This document shows positions 22,998 through 36,170 of a stretch of DNA of 64,000 bases, piece after piece. This stretch comes from Diospyros lotus (taxonomy: Eukaryota; Streptophyta; Magnoliopsida; Ericales; Ebenaceae), in assembly GCF_014633365.1 (NCBI RefSeq), contig NC_068344.1, positions 31,065,170 to 31,129,169 on the forward strand. The letters are read 5' to 3'. The notes under the pieces are model-generated. The model had not been told where the DNA came from. It was given only the letters and a program-made list of their open reading frames with translations, and ran no database searches. Within the stretch, counting starts at the first letter, position 1; each line of letters begins with the position of its first letter. Made by a program: the position numbers and the translations under genes.

Positions 22998-24618
22998 TTT
23001 CTGTGCATACATATAGGAAAATTATAAACACGGGTTCATCTTGATTTTATTGTTTCGAATCGCCAATATTTCATGATCAACCATTTGGGCTATATGTACC
23101 GTCTTGCAGTAGAAATTCATTGTTTCTCCTACTTGGTATTAATAGTTTCAACTGAAAGCTGGAAAAAGGTGCACCTTTTTATATTTGAACTCGGGGCAAG
23201 TCTGAGACTGTTGCTTTGAATAGTTATGATATTACTTACTTCATGGTTGTCTCTGGTTACTTCAATTCCAAATGAACTTTTGGAATTCATTTTCTTGTGA
23301 TTGTTGCTCATTTTCAGGGGGACCTTTTTTTTTTCCCCTTTTTTTGTTGGAAGTATTTAAGTAAATTGGCTTTATTGGGCTGGGTCGATCCATTTTGACA
23401 GGGGTGTGAAGCTTGGCCCCTGAGGAAGATGAAAGTGAAATCCTATTGCTGGTTTCGCTGGTAACCTATTGGGTGACTTGCACAACCTTTGGATGTGAGC
23501 AAACTGCAAAGAATTATTGTCATTTGGACTGCATCATCAGGAAATTTGCTTATCGTGGAGTTAATTCTGGCATTTTGAGTTATAAATTTCACCATATTTG
23601 GTCCTGATAAAATGTACTTCTACTTCTAATATAAAATAATTTTTAACTTTGATGTTTTGTGCTCACTTCAGTTATCAAGTTTCTGTTTCGCCATATGTGT
23701 TTTCAGTGTCTTCTACTATTTTAGGTTGGTTTGTGTGTATGCCCTATGCATGCTCAAAGGCACGTGCATTTCTCTAGAGGTGGTCTCATCCATGTACTTT
23801 TAATTTATTTTCAAATTAATATTAAGTTTTGAAACTTGATCAAATCCCAATCTCATTGCCATCCTTTATTTGTGATACTGTTTGAGTTATACATATGGGA
23901 AGATTGAAGAAGGGGAGATAGGTAGTGATGATATCTTTCACTAAAAGAGAAAGATAATGGCAACCATTTCAAAGAGCTTTCCGATAGAAATGCCTTCCAA
24001 TATAGCTTTCTTGCATGGAAAATGCTACCTCTGACTGGATTTCAGTAAGGTATAGTGGAAAGGCACTCGCAAGTTTTTTTATTACGTCAAGTAGGAAGAA
24101 TAAAAATGAATTTGCAATTTCACACAAGTAGAATGGATGTCTTACAGTTTTCTTTAGACTCAGGGATGGCAATGGGGACTTACCTCGAGGGTACCCACCA
24201 AACCTGCCCCCTTATGGGGTGGTGGGTTTGGGTGCATGAATCAAAAACCCTGTTGAGGATGAGTTGGGGATAGGTTCATAGTCCCCTACCTGTCCTTGAC
24301 CTGAATACAATTAAATTAATAAAATTTTCCCTTACTGACATTCATTCTACTTCACAAGAATAATGTTTCATAGAAGCAAAAATTACAGCAATAGGTTTTC
24401 CACATTAACATTCGAAAAGTAGGCAGTGGATACTCCTCAAGGTAGTACACCTATCAATTCCAGAATACTGCAAATAAATGATGCCACATATTTTAAGAAA
24501 ATCTAGATGTAATAAAAGGAGGAAGCAAGGAAGGGATTGAACAGATTTACTCATCAAACAACCAAATCACTGGATATTAGACATCGCAGATTCAAAACAG
24601 AAATAAGCACAAAACTTA
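22998..24618. other. 3' flank of COA6-like gene and intergenic DNA
   Basis: The first few hundred bases are the likely 3' UTR. No further gene is supported. At about 24161, GGGATGGCAATGGGG and the GGTACCCACC..GGGTTTGGGTGC segment look like one end of a hAT-type element of the GGGATGGCAA class; its other end was not located. Confidence 0.45.
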
Positions 24619-25138
24619 GGCTGCGTATTCTTTACATTTTAATTTTTAATTTTTAATTTTTAATTTTTAATTTTGAATTCATTTTCAGTTTTCTATTTTG
24701 ATAGTCTATTTTTAGAAAATTGAAAACGCGTTCTCTTTGTCATTTTAAAAAATTATTTCTCAAAATAGAAAATTAAAAAACGCGTTCTTTTGAAATTTTA
24801 AAAATAATTTTTTAATAATATTTTATTCAATAAATTTAATTATTTAGTAAATTAAAAATATTTAATATTTATAAATTATTAAAAAAATATCTACATTTTA
24901 AAGTTAATGAATTTTGTAATATTTTTTTCATTATAATAATAAAATATAAATAAATAAATAAATGTGTTTTGAGTTTTGAGTTTATTTTGGATGAAAACAC
25001 TCAAAATAATTTTTTATTATTTTGAGTTTTCTTTATAATTTTTTTTTTATTTTCAAAAATAGCAAAGAGAACATATTTTTATTATTTTAAAAAATTAAAA
25101 ATTAAAAATAATTTAAAAACAGTAAAGAGAACGCAACC
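24619..25138. mobile_element. MITE with TTA target duplication (Harbinger/Tourist-like)
   Basis: Ends GGCTGCGTATTCTTTAC and GTAAAGAGAACGCAACC are inverted repeats with few mismatches. The element is flanked by TTA on both sides (24616-24618 and 25139-25141), the PIF/Harbinger target. The interior is nearly pure A/T with (TTTTTAA)n near 24640 and no ORF. Confidence 0.65.
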
Positions 25139-28100
25139 TTATTGGTTGTGTTGTTTTCTAAGATTGGTGAGAAAAAATATGTTTCTGCATATTTTTGCTT
25201 TTATTGTTTTTATTTCCTTGTAACGTGTAAGTGGAAAAAAAATAGCATAAAAATGTTGGGGGTTTAATAATTTTCAATCATGTTCTTAATATAATAAAAA
25301 TATATATATATATTTTTTCTTTCTTCCCTAGTCGTGACAATTTTAGAACTCGTCAGCCACCTATTACTCTGGCATCTTTGTTGCCTACGTCGCTCTATAT
25401 TTAGTCCTGACTTTGGTTGCTTTATTTAAACTAGTGGTAAACTCAGGGATAATTTAATTTAAAAATAAAAAATTAAACTCGTTATTTTAAATAATTATAA
25501 TAGAATTGATAATTATATATTTTTTTAATTTTTAATTTTTTATCAAAATTTAAATTTAATTAATTATTCACTATTCAATATGTTAATGAAAAATACTCTT
25601 AATCCAATATACCGTCATTTAATATGTTAAAGAATAATTAACATATCACTTGATAAAATATTTATAATTTTTTTTATTTATTATATTACATTTATTTATA
25701 AATAAATATTATAAAATTTATAATATATCCACTTCGTTATTTTTTATTTATTATATTATAAATATAAATTAAAACTCTTAAATATGAATAAGAATAAGTT
25801 TTTCAATAATAATAAAACTTTAAAAATATGAATTTTAATTTCTTCCATAGTCTTAAAAATGTGATACCTTAAATATTAATTAGTATTAAAAAATCCAAAC
25901 ATTTGACAACTTTAAATAATTTTTTATGGATTTGTTAAGATATTATATTTTCAAGACTATAATATAATTATTAAAGTAAAATTAATAATTAATTAATCAC
26001 TACATTTGATTTAATACAAGTTGTTTAGGGAAAAAAATTCACCATTAATTGACACTTGGAAAAATATTTTGTCTGATTATCCTATTTTAATATTATATAT
26101 ATATATAGAATAAAGATATAAAGATAAGATTTTAAATAAATGGACAATTTTTTATTACTTAATTAATAGTTTAAGTTGTCTATTAATATTTATCAAAAAA
26201 TCCATGCAAATTTAATACAAATTTTAGAGGCAAAAAATAGTTTGGCAAATTTTTGGAGGAAAAAAAAATTGCAAATTATTCTTACCTTAATATAATATAT
26301 TATATTATATAAAAATAAGATTTTATTTAATTGAGAATTTTTTGTGACTTAATTAATACTTTAAGTATCTATTCATATTTTTCATAAATAATATTTATTT
26401 TTGATTGATTGACGGATTAATTAAATATTTAATATTCACGTATTGGAAAATTCATAGTTAGCATTGAAAAACTCATGTATTTAAAATTTATTATTAATTT
26501 TACACTAATTAGTATTTATTATTTCAAAGTAATTGAAAATTTTAAATTATTAGTGTAAATTAAAAAATACAAATTATTAATGCAATAAGTACTAAATATA
26601 AATTATTAATGCAAGTTTTGGGAGAATTTTTTTTTTCTAGACTATCCTACTTTTATATACATATTATATATTATCATATTATATAAATATAAGATTTTAT
26701 TTAATAAACAATTTTTTATGACTTAATTAATATTTTAAGTGTCTATTCATATTTCTTATAAATATAGTATTTATTTTTGATTGATTAACGAATTAATAAA
26801 ATATTTAATATTTACATAATGTATTAAAAAATCCATAATTAGTATTGAAAAATTTATATATTTAAAATTTATTATTATTTTAAAATAATTAAAAATTTTA
26901 AATTATTAATACAATACTAAATACAAATTATTAATACAAATTTTAGGAGAATTTTTTTTTTCCACTATCTTATTTATATATATATAAAGATTCTTTGACA
27001 AATTTGACTTCACAGTCACATCAATACCCCTCTAAAACCTGTCTATAAAGATTTGAGTCATCAGCCGTCATTGTTCATCCCCTTCTTCTTTTTTACTTTT
27101 TTACAACCCTTAAATCATTCTGAGAGGCGTCGACCATTATATATATATATATATATATGTGTGTGTATAGTGAGAGAGAGAGAGGGGGAGAGATGGGAGT
27201 CAACATGTTTGGGTTGCGCGCTTCCAACCAATCAATTTATGCTCTTAATACAACAAAGTTTCTTTCTTTCTTTCTTTCCCCTTTTTGTTTTTCTGTCTTT
27301 GTTCCCTAGTCATGACAACTTCAGAACTCGTTGACCTTCTACTCTGGCATCTTCTCTGCTTAATTGCTCCATAGTCTTGACTTTGGTTGATTTATTCAAA
27401 TTCTTAAACGAGTTTGACTTCATAGACACATTAGTCAACACCTCAAACCTCTGTAAAGATGATGACTCATTGCGCTTCATAGCTTCTCCTCTTCGTCTAA
27501 CCATTCAACTAGCAGTAGTGCAGTACAATAGTGAACACATTAGGCTTTAGGTGTTTCCATTACTCTAGATAAACTTGATTTGATGATTTTTTCCATACAT
27601 CGAATCGGTCTTAGATCAAAATTTTTTGGGACTTGATTAAAACTAATTTAGTTTTGGGTTTACTTGTTAAACCAATCTATATATAAAAAAAATAAATAAA
27701 AATATACTACATAACATAATAATACTGCTTACTAAAACTATTTGAGACGCAGTTAAGAGGAATAAACTGTGCTTAATTAGTGTGCTAAATATGTTGCTAA
27801 TGCCTCGGTGCATGTAACCTCTGGTATGCTTTAGCAAGATGCAGTGCTTTGTGTGTTGTTTAATTTGTTTAGCAAAATGGTAGTGCAAACTGTTGACATT
27901 TTGCTTTTATATTTCACCATTTGAGACGAACAGCACACTGTAACTGTACTGTTGTGTAACTTGTATTGACTATTTTCTTTTTCCCCAGCATTTATATAAT
28001 TAAAGTTTAAAATAATTATTGTTGTGCAACCCATTTTTCCAAAATTCCATTTCTCTATGCATGAAGACTTCGTCTGTGTCTCTTCCATCCCCTTTCAAGA

Positions 28101-28944
28101 GGTGCAGAACAACCATTTCAGTAACCACTCGTCTCAATTTCTCTATCTATATACAAAAGACCCGTTTGATTTATACATATACATACCATTTATATGTAAG
28201 ATAGTGTTTGTTAATTAAGATAAAGATAAAAAAAATAAAATATGAAAAATATTTTAAATTTTTATTATTTTCAATGTATTTGTTAAATTTATTTGATGAT
28301 TTTTGAAAAAAAAAATCAGGTGATTTCTTATCTAAATTTTTTAAATGTTTATTTTTCTCTCCTTAAAAATAAACATATCTTGATTCTTACAAAAAATAAA
28401 AATAATAAAAAATAATACTTATACCCTTCAATGCATTCTAAACAATTTAATAAATAATTTGATAAAAATTTTAAATTACTTTTTAACCTTATCTTAAATA
28501 TTCCATATATTAGTTCAAAAAACATTTTAACTTTATTTTGATATAATTTTATTTTACAAGTTAAAATACACAGGAAAAATGGCAAAAGTGACCCATCGGT
28601 CACTTCCACTCCTATAAATTACTAAAATCCCGAAACTGATCTGCGCAGGCATATATGAATCAGAGTTTCATATAGATCCAAGGGGGAAGGAAACTGTAAC
28701 CCTTCTTTACGGTAACTGCCGATGCAAATGGGGAGATGCTTAGTAGTTACAATCTGAGTTAGAGACATCAAAGTCGGAGGACAACCCTCTGAAGGAATTT
28801 GATTGGTGGATCGGTCATAAAACAAATAATAGACAGAATTTGCATGCAAACTTTCCCAGAATAGTTCCCAAACCAGCAACAAGTTTCACCATTTGTCCCC
28901 ATATTGTTCTAAAAGAAAAGAAAGCTGAACAATCTGGCACGAAC
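25139..28944. other. AT-rich repeat DNA between COA6-like and TRAPPC5 genes
   Basis: No gene is supported. A segment of about 115 bp at 25322-25437 recurs in the same orientation at 27302-27405 (CCCTAGTC..TGACAA, CTCTGGCATCTT, GACTTTGGTTG). A second pair is at 27003-27062 and 27410-27471 (TTTGACTTCA...CTGTAAAGAT). The DNA between is extremely AT-rich. Confidence 0.6.
26085..26990. repeat. AT-rich tandem repeat, about 365-bp period
   Basis: Copies starting near 26283 and 26655 share AAGATTTTATTTAAT, TGACTTAATTAAT, GTATTTATTTTTGATTGATT and GAATTAATAAAATATTTAAT-like text; a shorter first copy begins near 26095. Confidence 0.7.
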
Positions 28945-31900
28945 TCATCCTCCTAGCCTTGCTTCTCTGCGCAGCACCTGAAACAGGAAAATGGAATATC
29001 AAAAGAGATGTCGTAAATGCGATAGAGAGAGGGTTAACTGCAAACTCATGTGGGAAGGCCTAATCTTAGTTGCATAGGATCTCGGGGGTGAGAGAGAGCG
29101 AAAGAGAGATTCTTTCTTAAATTTAAAATAGAAGTGCTTCTAATCCATGCCAACAAGAACGAAGAATCACAAGCCTTAATCACATCAAGTGGGGTGGGGG
29201 TGGGGTACACATCGCATAAACCTGAGAATCTATAAAAATATTGGCAAAAATATGTCATTGCATCTCAAATAAGGCTAAGAGACCCTTCAATAATGTTCCA
29301 TTTGGTCGTCTTCGCCTTTTTTTTTTTTTAAACAAGTCCCACAGATTAGATCATAAGTGAAGATTTACTTTTCACAAATTTGTCTTATTTTGCAATAACA
29401 GTTACTGCTCCTTTCCTCCTATCTCGAGCAAGACAAAATGGTGATGGAAGACAGATATTGAGAGAATTAATATTAATATCATGAGGAACTTATTATTACC
29501 TCTTCAGCAAATTTTATTAAAATGGTTGTCCGAGGTCGTTGTTGACCCTCTACAGGTACAAAATGCGCTGTAACTACAGCTGGAAAACCTGCATTATCCA
29601 GAACTCCCTGCAAAGAAGAAAAGCAAATTCATCAGAGTGTTTACAATGTTTAATCTTAATTGAAAACAGAAGCTAATGCAGTGCATACCCTTACTATTCC
29701 TGCAACAAATGCACCACAATTAAATGTCCCCATGTCTTTTGGTATTGATATAAATCTACAATGCAAAAACATAACATTAGCTAACAAACAAATACTCCTC
29801 CAGTTGTGTAATCACCATATAAATGCCCAAACTGTCACCTATTCACAAGGAGTTCCTTCTCACTAATCATGTATTCATCTTCATGTTCAGTCCCCTTCTC
29901 AAGTGAGTCAGCTACCTGTATAGTATCATGCAATAGGTCAAAAGATATTCAATGTATTTGCCAAAATCACCCCCAAAAATTTAGCCTCAACTTTAGTAGA
30001 ATCATGCTAATAGAAATAACTGGCAACACTTTTCAGCATTATCTAACAAATGAGTACACACCGCCATAATAGATAATAGCTAATTCAAAACTTGCTTCAT
30101 AGTGTTCCAACCCTTTATAATTTGTAAGATAAAATGTTGTATGCATGTTTAAGCATTAATATGATTTCAAAATTGCAGGTTGACAAAGCAGGTAAACCAA
30201 ATATTTCCCTTATTTTCCAACAGCCTGCCAACCAGCCAGGCTGCAGGGACTTGTTTTGGAACCAGCAAAACAGCAGTTCTCCAAAAATACCAAACCTTCC
30301 AAAAGTACCTTACCAAGAAATGGACAAAAAACACAAAAATTAAAGATCATCAAGGATCCCTTAAAAGTTTAATAACTGTAGCATTGCTCCAAAAATATCA
30401 AACCTTTCAAAAGTTTAGACAGGGTACAAGTATAGTTCCATAAGATTTCACATTATTTGGTGAACCAAAACAAGCTGCCCCACTCTCATTAGACGCCATC
30501 TAACATTGAAAGCTATGAAGAAGAGAATGAAAACAAAAGGAGGAAGAAGACAAAGAAGAATTCATTACCTTTCCAAATAACACCTTCCATACTGTACTGT
30601 GTACAAAAGACAAAATGCCCAATAATCGTGTCTCCCTTCTGTTTCCCTGCAACGTAAAATAGAATATTGTTTACCTTAGACATAAACAGACACCTAACCT
30701 TAGACATAAACAGACATGGTCACTTGTTCAATAAACATCCACCTAATCTACTCTTAAAAAAATTACTTGAAGAAGACACAAGTATGCTTGGGCTTATATA
30801 ATTCCAGTGAAGTATCCTTTGACAAGTCCTCACTAGTATGCTCATGCAAACTTGATGGATATTTAACCAACAAGTCCAAACTAAATCCACAAAATTCCTA
30901 AACATCATTGTCAGGAGCGTCAATTGTTACATAATAATTTCAAGCATCAACAATCCAATATGCTAGTGCATAATACTAACAATAACTGCATGTGATGACA
31001 ACTTTGAGAAAAGGTGTTCCCACCAAAGTCACATGAGAACACACCAGAAGTCACATGAAATAACGATAGCAGGTGTTATACGTCCATACAAAAAACAGTG
31101 TCTTAATAAGAATGACTGTCCATTGTTGGTTTCACATCCTTCATTGAAGTTTCAACTCAAAACTAAAAACCTGACATTAATACAACACGAGGACAAATGG
31201 TCATTAAGATCCAGTGAGAGAACTGCCAAAAAAGATTAGGGCCACCCTCAGAACATGAGGACCCGAAAGCAAATTGACAGCTTTTCTTTCTCCAATGAGT
31301 CTATGGCAAGAGTAAAAATTCAGATTATTCAATGGGGGTGAATTTGCAGAACGCAGACTGCCATTCACAATCAGAGGATTTAGATGCTGCACAAGGCATT
31401 AATCAGCTAAGATAGACCAGATCTGATGTATCCATCACTTTTCCATTTTTAACTGATTGATAGTGTTTCCTCCATTTTGAAATTGCTAAAAGACAGACTG
31501 TGACATTAAAAAACGGCCATTATGAACCAAAAAATGTAAATATTTTCTAGACACTTTCTCCTTGATAGTCAAATCAAGGTGGCAAAAGTTGCTTATCATG
31601 CTATTCCACTATACCTAATGAAAAGAAATTCCATCAACGAGTTAAGAAGATAACCACGCATCTCATATAAAGATACCAAGTAATTGTCAGTTAATGAGTA
31701 TCTTATCAATCCCTAGGGCTGAAGTTCTAAAAATATGTTATAATAGCTAAAATCAAGTTTATTACCTTTTCCCGATGGCAAAAAAGTTCCAACACCCGTG
31801 CACCAACGGCATAACCAGCATCCTCTAACCTGCCCCACATTCAACAAAATTATGCAACATCATTTTACTAGAATGTATGACTCAGAATTGATCAGTGCGC

Positions 31901-34256
31901 TCCCCACTTATTTAACCTTTTTTCCCCTTTTTATAAGGGATAGATTCTGCATTAGAAAGTTGAACATAGCTTTACAATCAAGATGTTTTAAGGTAAGTAA
32001 AAGTAACATTGAATATATAAAATGCAATTTTAACAAAAATCAAAACACGAATGAAGAGTCAGTTAATGTTCAAGATGAAGAAGTGTCTTAAGAGTGAGCT
32101 ACCAGTGGTCTATGCTACGTAAGGATGGAGAGATTAGTGTTGATGTGATCTATAGAATTAAGACATGATAGACTGAATGGAGGGAAGGCTTATGGAGCTT
32201 TGTGGGAATGAGATCAGCAGGAAAATTTTAAAAGGCAGCTATAAGCACAACAATATTTTATGATACAAGGCGCGATAGAAAAATGGATGTATCTGAAGGC
32301 AGATAGTAAGGTGGATGTGAAGAAAATCTGTGTAATGGAATAGGAATGAATGAATATGTGAGACAATAGGGTTAGCATTTACTGAAGATAAGACGACAAA
32401 AATTGGTTATCATGGTTTGGGCAAATACAATGTAAACCAATGGATGCCCCACTGTGGAGATGTCATAGTATCCACATCAATGGTAATGCAATAGAAGACA
32501 CAAGAGGATAAAATTAAGTTGGAAATAAGTAATAAAGGAAATATATATGTATAGTTGTTCTAACTAAAATTTTGGCCCTTAATAGACTAGGTGAAAAATA
32601 ATTCATGAAGCCAATTCAAAGTAGGTGGGAGAAAGGTTAGATCAGTTGAGTTTCATTGAATTCCCTAAAATATGCCCATAATTATGAATCTCATCACAAA
32701 TTCAAGCAGTACATCTCTACAACCACTGTTTGGTCAACTGGTAATAATTTCAAAAATATCAAAAATCTTATGCAGTATTTTTTTCAATCTTCTATTTATA
32801 ATAGCATATCAACACAATAAAAGTAATTTCCAATAGTATAGCCAACTGCACTCCACTGATTTCAGTTTTTCTAATTCCCGAAGTTCAAGTCTCCATGAAT
32901 ATCACGATCACCCCAAATTTCCAACCTTTTGACTGGATATTTGAGGGTGATACTTTTCCTTTTATGAACTAAAGAAAAGAAGAAAAACTGAGGGTTGTTA
33001 TAGCAGTTTTGCAGGCAGCTATCTTTAAAATGATATTGAGCCATAGAATTAACAACATTGTGAAAACTCAACAATTACCTTCTCTCTAGCTCTGCTATAT
33101 TGTCAACTTGCGTTTGACTGTATTGAACAAGCTCTGAAAACAAGAATGCGAATGCACTCAAGCTCACCTGAAATTAAAACAATAACAATAACAATAATTG
33201 CTTTTCATCATCTCAAAGTATTTGTGCAGTGCTTGTACATTCTCACACTTCCTCAAACAAATAACATCCCAAAACATTATTGAAAATAAAGGCAAACACT
33301 CCATTTTAATTTTTGAGAAAGTACAAGTAAATAAATCTATGCCGCAGACATTCAAGTCTCTCGTTCAGTTATTTTCTTTTATTTTCTTCACATAATTTCA
33401 AATAAAACAAATCAAAATGCAAAAGGAAGATCAAATCCAATTTCCATTTTGTTTTTCCTTAAATGTGTGTGTTTGCACCACATTTTCCTCCAAAAAATAC
33501 ATTCCCAAGTGCATAATCTGAACTAAAGCTAAAACGTCCATTTTTCTGCAATGAAAGGAAGCAAAGAAAGATAAATCTTTTTTCTTGTAATGAAACCAAG
33601 CTAAAATCTTTATTCTTTGTCACCGTGTTCAGTCTTTAAGTGACATTTAAGCCCCAATTCATCCGAGATTTCTTTTCTCCTTCCTCCATTTTCACTTAAT
33701 TGTAAACTGAAACAATAAAAACAATAAGGAAAAACAAATTAAGATTCCACTGGTTGGATTGGCGGTGTATCTGCACATTGCTCCAAAACTTGAAGATCCC
33801 CAAATACACAATCGAAATTAAAGCCGCCTCCACTTAGTTTCAAGGAAGAGAGCTCAGTCGAATCAAACTAAACCCAATTCAGCTCAGTTTCATTTTTCTT
33901 ATTTCCATTCACCTAATTAGAAACCAAAACAACAAAAATCTAACAAAAGATAATGAATAAAAAATCAAATTTCACGGTATGCTTCCGTCCCATCAACAAA
34001 ATGCCATTACCGCAACTGGAATAGTCAGATCTTGATAAATTGAGAAACAGCAATCATAGATCAGTAAATTAAAGGTAATCAATTTCCATGGGCACAACTC
34101 AAATCCGAAAAATTGTACACACACAAGACAGAGAGGTATATGTATGTATGTATAGAGAGAGAGAGAGAGAGAGAGAGAGTTTACCTCTTGTTTTCCCTTG
34201 CTGAGGGGTTTGTCGAGGACGTTGGTGTATTGCTTGATCTTCCCCACTCCAATCAT
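28945..34256 (-). CDS. TRAPPC5: TRAPP complex subunit 5 (TRAPPC5/Trs31, BET3 family)
   Basis: Eight coding exons on the minus strand: 34256-34185, 33167-33079, 31829-31766, 30646-30569, 29915-29839, 29755-29689, 29607-29500 and 28977-28945. All introns are GT-AG and phases agree, giving 195 aa. Residues 1-24 read MIGVGKIKQYTNVLDKPLSK..., exon 2 gives VSLSAFAFLFSELVQYSQTQ, exon 4 NRRETRLLGILSFVHSTVWK, exon 5 EDEYMISEKELLVN, exon 6 FISIPKDMGTFNCGAFVAGI and exon 7 GFPAVVTAHFVPV. This is the Trs31 branch of the Bet3 fold, a core subunit of the TRAPP tethering complexes (Rab GEF for Ypt1/Rab1) at ER-Golgi and Golgi membranes. Length matches plant orthologues. Intron 1 begins with a (CT)n tract. 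Confidence 0.95.
32110..32620 (+). mobile_element. LINE (L1-type) 3' ORF2 fragment in TRAPPC5 intron 2
   Basis: Across shifting frames the segment gives VRWM, WNRNE, WFGQIQC-like and PMDAPLWRC, matching the LRWMxGxTRxDRIRNE...LRWFGHVQRRPxDAPVR block near the end of plant LINE ORF2 proteins. There are many stops. It lies antisense to TRAPPC5 and is spliced out with the intron. Confidence 0.6.
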
Positions 34257-35162
34257 CTTCCCTTCCCCTGCCCTCTCTTCTGATTCCTCGCCGTTTCTCC
34301 TCTCTCTCTCGACTTAGCAGTGTTTCTAGTCGAAGGCACATTTGCATTCGGCGTGGGCAAAAATGTAAATGACCTTGTTACAGAAAACTCGCCAATTTGC
34401 AAACTAGCCCCTTCAGTATGAATTGTTTGCGTGTTTCCACAATATTTTCATGTTCGCCTTCCTTTCATTTCCTCAAGTCCCAAACCGAGTCCTATAAGTT
34501 GTGACCCAGAAGGGGATCGGGGCCTTCCACTGAGAGACGGGATGCACCAACCCCAAATAAGAGAAGCCACTGTTCCTTCAGTCAAATGGACGCCAACTGT
34601 TCGACAAAAATCCCCAATGAGTTCTTAACCTGAGGAAAACTCCAATTTTTTGAGTTTTGAATTTTATTTTAATTATTATTATGTAAAATATTATTTTTGT
34701 ACACTCGGGATTAAATTGTTGTTTTCAGTCCCCTGAATTCTATACAATCAGTTTAAAATGTCTAGAATACCCTCTAACCTGTCGCCCAGCACTTTACTTA
34801 ATCTGTAAATAAGTGGGAAAAGAGGGTCCAACACAAAACTTCAGGCGCTATAACAAACAACAGATTCCACACTGAAGCGAGGGTTAGGGTTAGGGCTTGG
34901 AATTGGGGAGGCTGCAACTTGCAATCCTCTCTGCTTCCTTTCCCTTCTCTCCTCTAGAGTTTCCAAGGTCCTGTTCAAGATTTCTAATTCTTGCAAAACC
35001 TTGCGCTCTGTTTGGAATGAATGAATGAATGAATCTGAAAAGTAGTATTCATTTACAAATGAATTCTACATGGCTACAAAGACATCCATGCTACTGAACT
35101 TTACCCGTTTACCCATTTATGCCCCTGAACTTGAAGGGGATCTACCCCTCAGGTTTCAATTT
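34257..35162. promoter_or_regulatory. Divergent region between TRAPPC5 and the RNA-element array
   Basis: Holds the TRAPPC5 5' UTR and promoter (minus) and the start of the plus-strand array. GGGTTAGGGTTAGGG at 34881-34895, which reversed reads as two telo-box-like AACCCTAA motifs, is about 270 bp before the first alpha element. A related but decayed copy of 34740-34960 is found at about 46088-46290. Confidence 0.45.
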
Positions 35163-35282
35163 GAGACCTGGAGAGCTGGGAATTTGCAAGGGCCGTTGCC
35201 CCTCTCCGTTGAAAGGCGATCTCTGCATCCGCGGATCGATCGTCTGAGAGCCGATGATTTTCTCGATCAAACTCAACTGCCC
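35163..35282 (+). ncRNA. Alpha element, class E
   Basis: Hairpin GGAGAG...CTCTCC with inner GGGCCGTTGCCC; second hairpin TCTGC/GCGGA; AGCCGATGATTTT; tail CAACTGCC. The first element of the array after the TTAGGG motif. Confidence 0.45.
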
Positions 35283-35310
35283 TTTCTCCGCTTGTGACCC
35301 AGAAAATGAA

Positions 35311-35413
35311 GGAGGCTTCCGGCGGAGAGATGGGATGTTTCTGAGGGTGGTTGCCCCTCTCTGCCTCAAACAATGAAGCCCGTGATTTCGTCTCCTCCAA
35401 AATATCAACAGCC
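35311..35413 (+). ncRNA. Alpha element, class D
   Basis: Starts GAGGCTTCCGGCGGAGAG. GGCGGAGAG pairs with CTCTCTGCC, and the closing GGCTTC pairs with GAAGCC, followed by CGTGATTTCG and the tail CAACAGCCC. ACAGCCC is the exact complement of the GGGCTGT that opens the next beta. Confidence 0.5.
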
Positions 35414-35477
35414 CTCTGGGTGCGTGCGTATCTACACATAGTGCATGTGTACGTGTTCAAATAGCATTTTCCTTTCC

Positions 35478-35514
<37 letters not shown>

Positions 35515-35618
35515 AGCGCGGCATAGCTGTTTCAGCCTCACCACCAACGCCGGCGCCACCACCACCATCTCCTCCTCCTGGCGCCAGATGTCATCAGTCA
35601 CGACACCTAGCATTATTC

Positions 35619-35842
35619 TTTGGGCTGTGATGATCAATTTTCTGGGTCCAGATCAGGTGTTGAGGCAGATCCGACCCGGTTACTGGCGGGGCAACCTGGA
35701 TGGTCCGGTGGAGAGAGAGAGAGAAGCATCGTCGCCGACAATGTTTTCCTCTCCATCTCGTACTGGGGAACCGGCGTTTGCAGCCATGGTGGGTTGTCTC
35801 GGTCTTCTCACTTTACCGATCTGATTAGATCTGAGTCCCAAC
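35619..35842 (+). ncRNA. Beta-2 element, box C/D-like
   Basis: Terminal stem TTGGG/CCCAA in place of the usual GAGGC/GCCTC, a compensated change. C box GTGATGA at 35627-35633, D box CTGA at 35831-35834, inner stem AGATCAG/CTGAT, core CTGGCGGGGCAACC. A GAGA microsatellite lies inside. About 224 nt. Confidence 0.55.
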
Positions 35843-35859
35843 TTTCCAACATCTGAAAG

Positions 35860-35940
35860 CCTAGTTTTGCAAAGATTTTTAAAGTGTCCTATTTTTCAAA
35901 AGTTTAGTACCGAAAGTCCTATTTTTGCAAATTTCCCGAA
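35860..35940 (-). repeat. Short dispersed repeat, copy 1
   Basis: Reversed, this segment (AAATAGGACTTTCGGTACT, AAAAATAGGACAC, AATCTTTGCAAAACTA) matches 62150-62232 on the plus strand. Both copies lie at the 3' end of a beta element. Confidence 0.75.
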
Positions 35941-35965
35941 AGTCTATACAGGAATATCTCCAGAA

Positions 35966-36082
35966 TGAGGCATAGAGAATGGGAAGTTTCAAAGGGTTGT
36001 TGCCCTTCTCTGCGAAGGAGATCACTGATGTATGATCGCCTAAAGCCAATGATTTTGGTCGCCCTTAATGAAACCGACAGCA
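35966..36082 (+). ncRNA. Alpha element, class G
   Basis: GAGGCATAGAGAATGGGAAGTTT, GGGTTGTTGCCCTTCTC, AAAGCCAATGATTTT, tail CCGACAGCA. The lower hairpin stem is weak, so this copy may be decayed. Confidence 0.35.
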
Positions 36083-36170
36083 CATCCTAGCATTATTCTT
36101 TGTGTTGAGAACTTGAATTTACATTAAGTTGAATATTTTCCCAAATCTAGGGCTCAAAGATGAAAGCCGT

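Noticed and set aside
25139..27000. Possible gene between COA6-like and TRAPPC5
   Set aside because: Extremely AT-rich repeat DNA with no sustained frame or splice pattern.
34881..34895. Interstitial telomere
   Set aside because: Only GGGTTAGGGTTAGGG, not the plant TTTAGGG array; read as a promoter motif instead.
35149..35824. ORFs of 100-160 aa across alpha and beta elements
   Set aside because: Frames differ between copies and conservation follows RNA stems, not codons; stops appear in sister copies.
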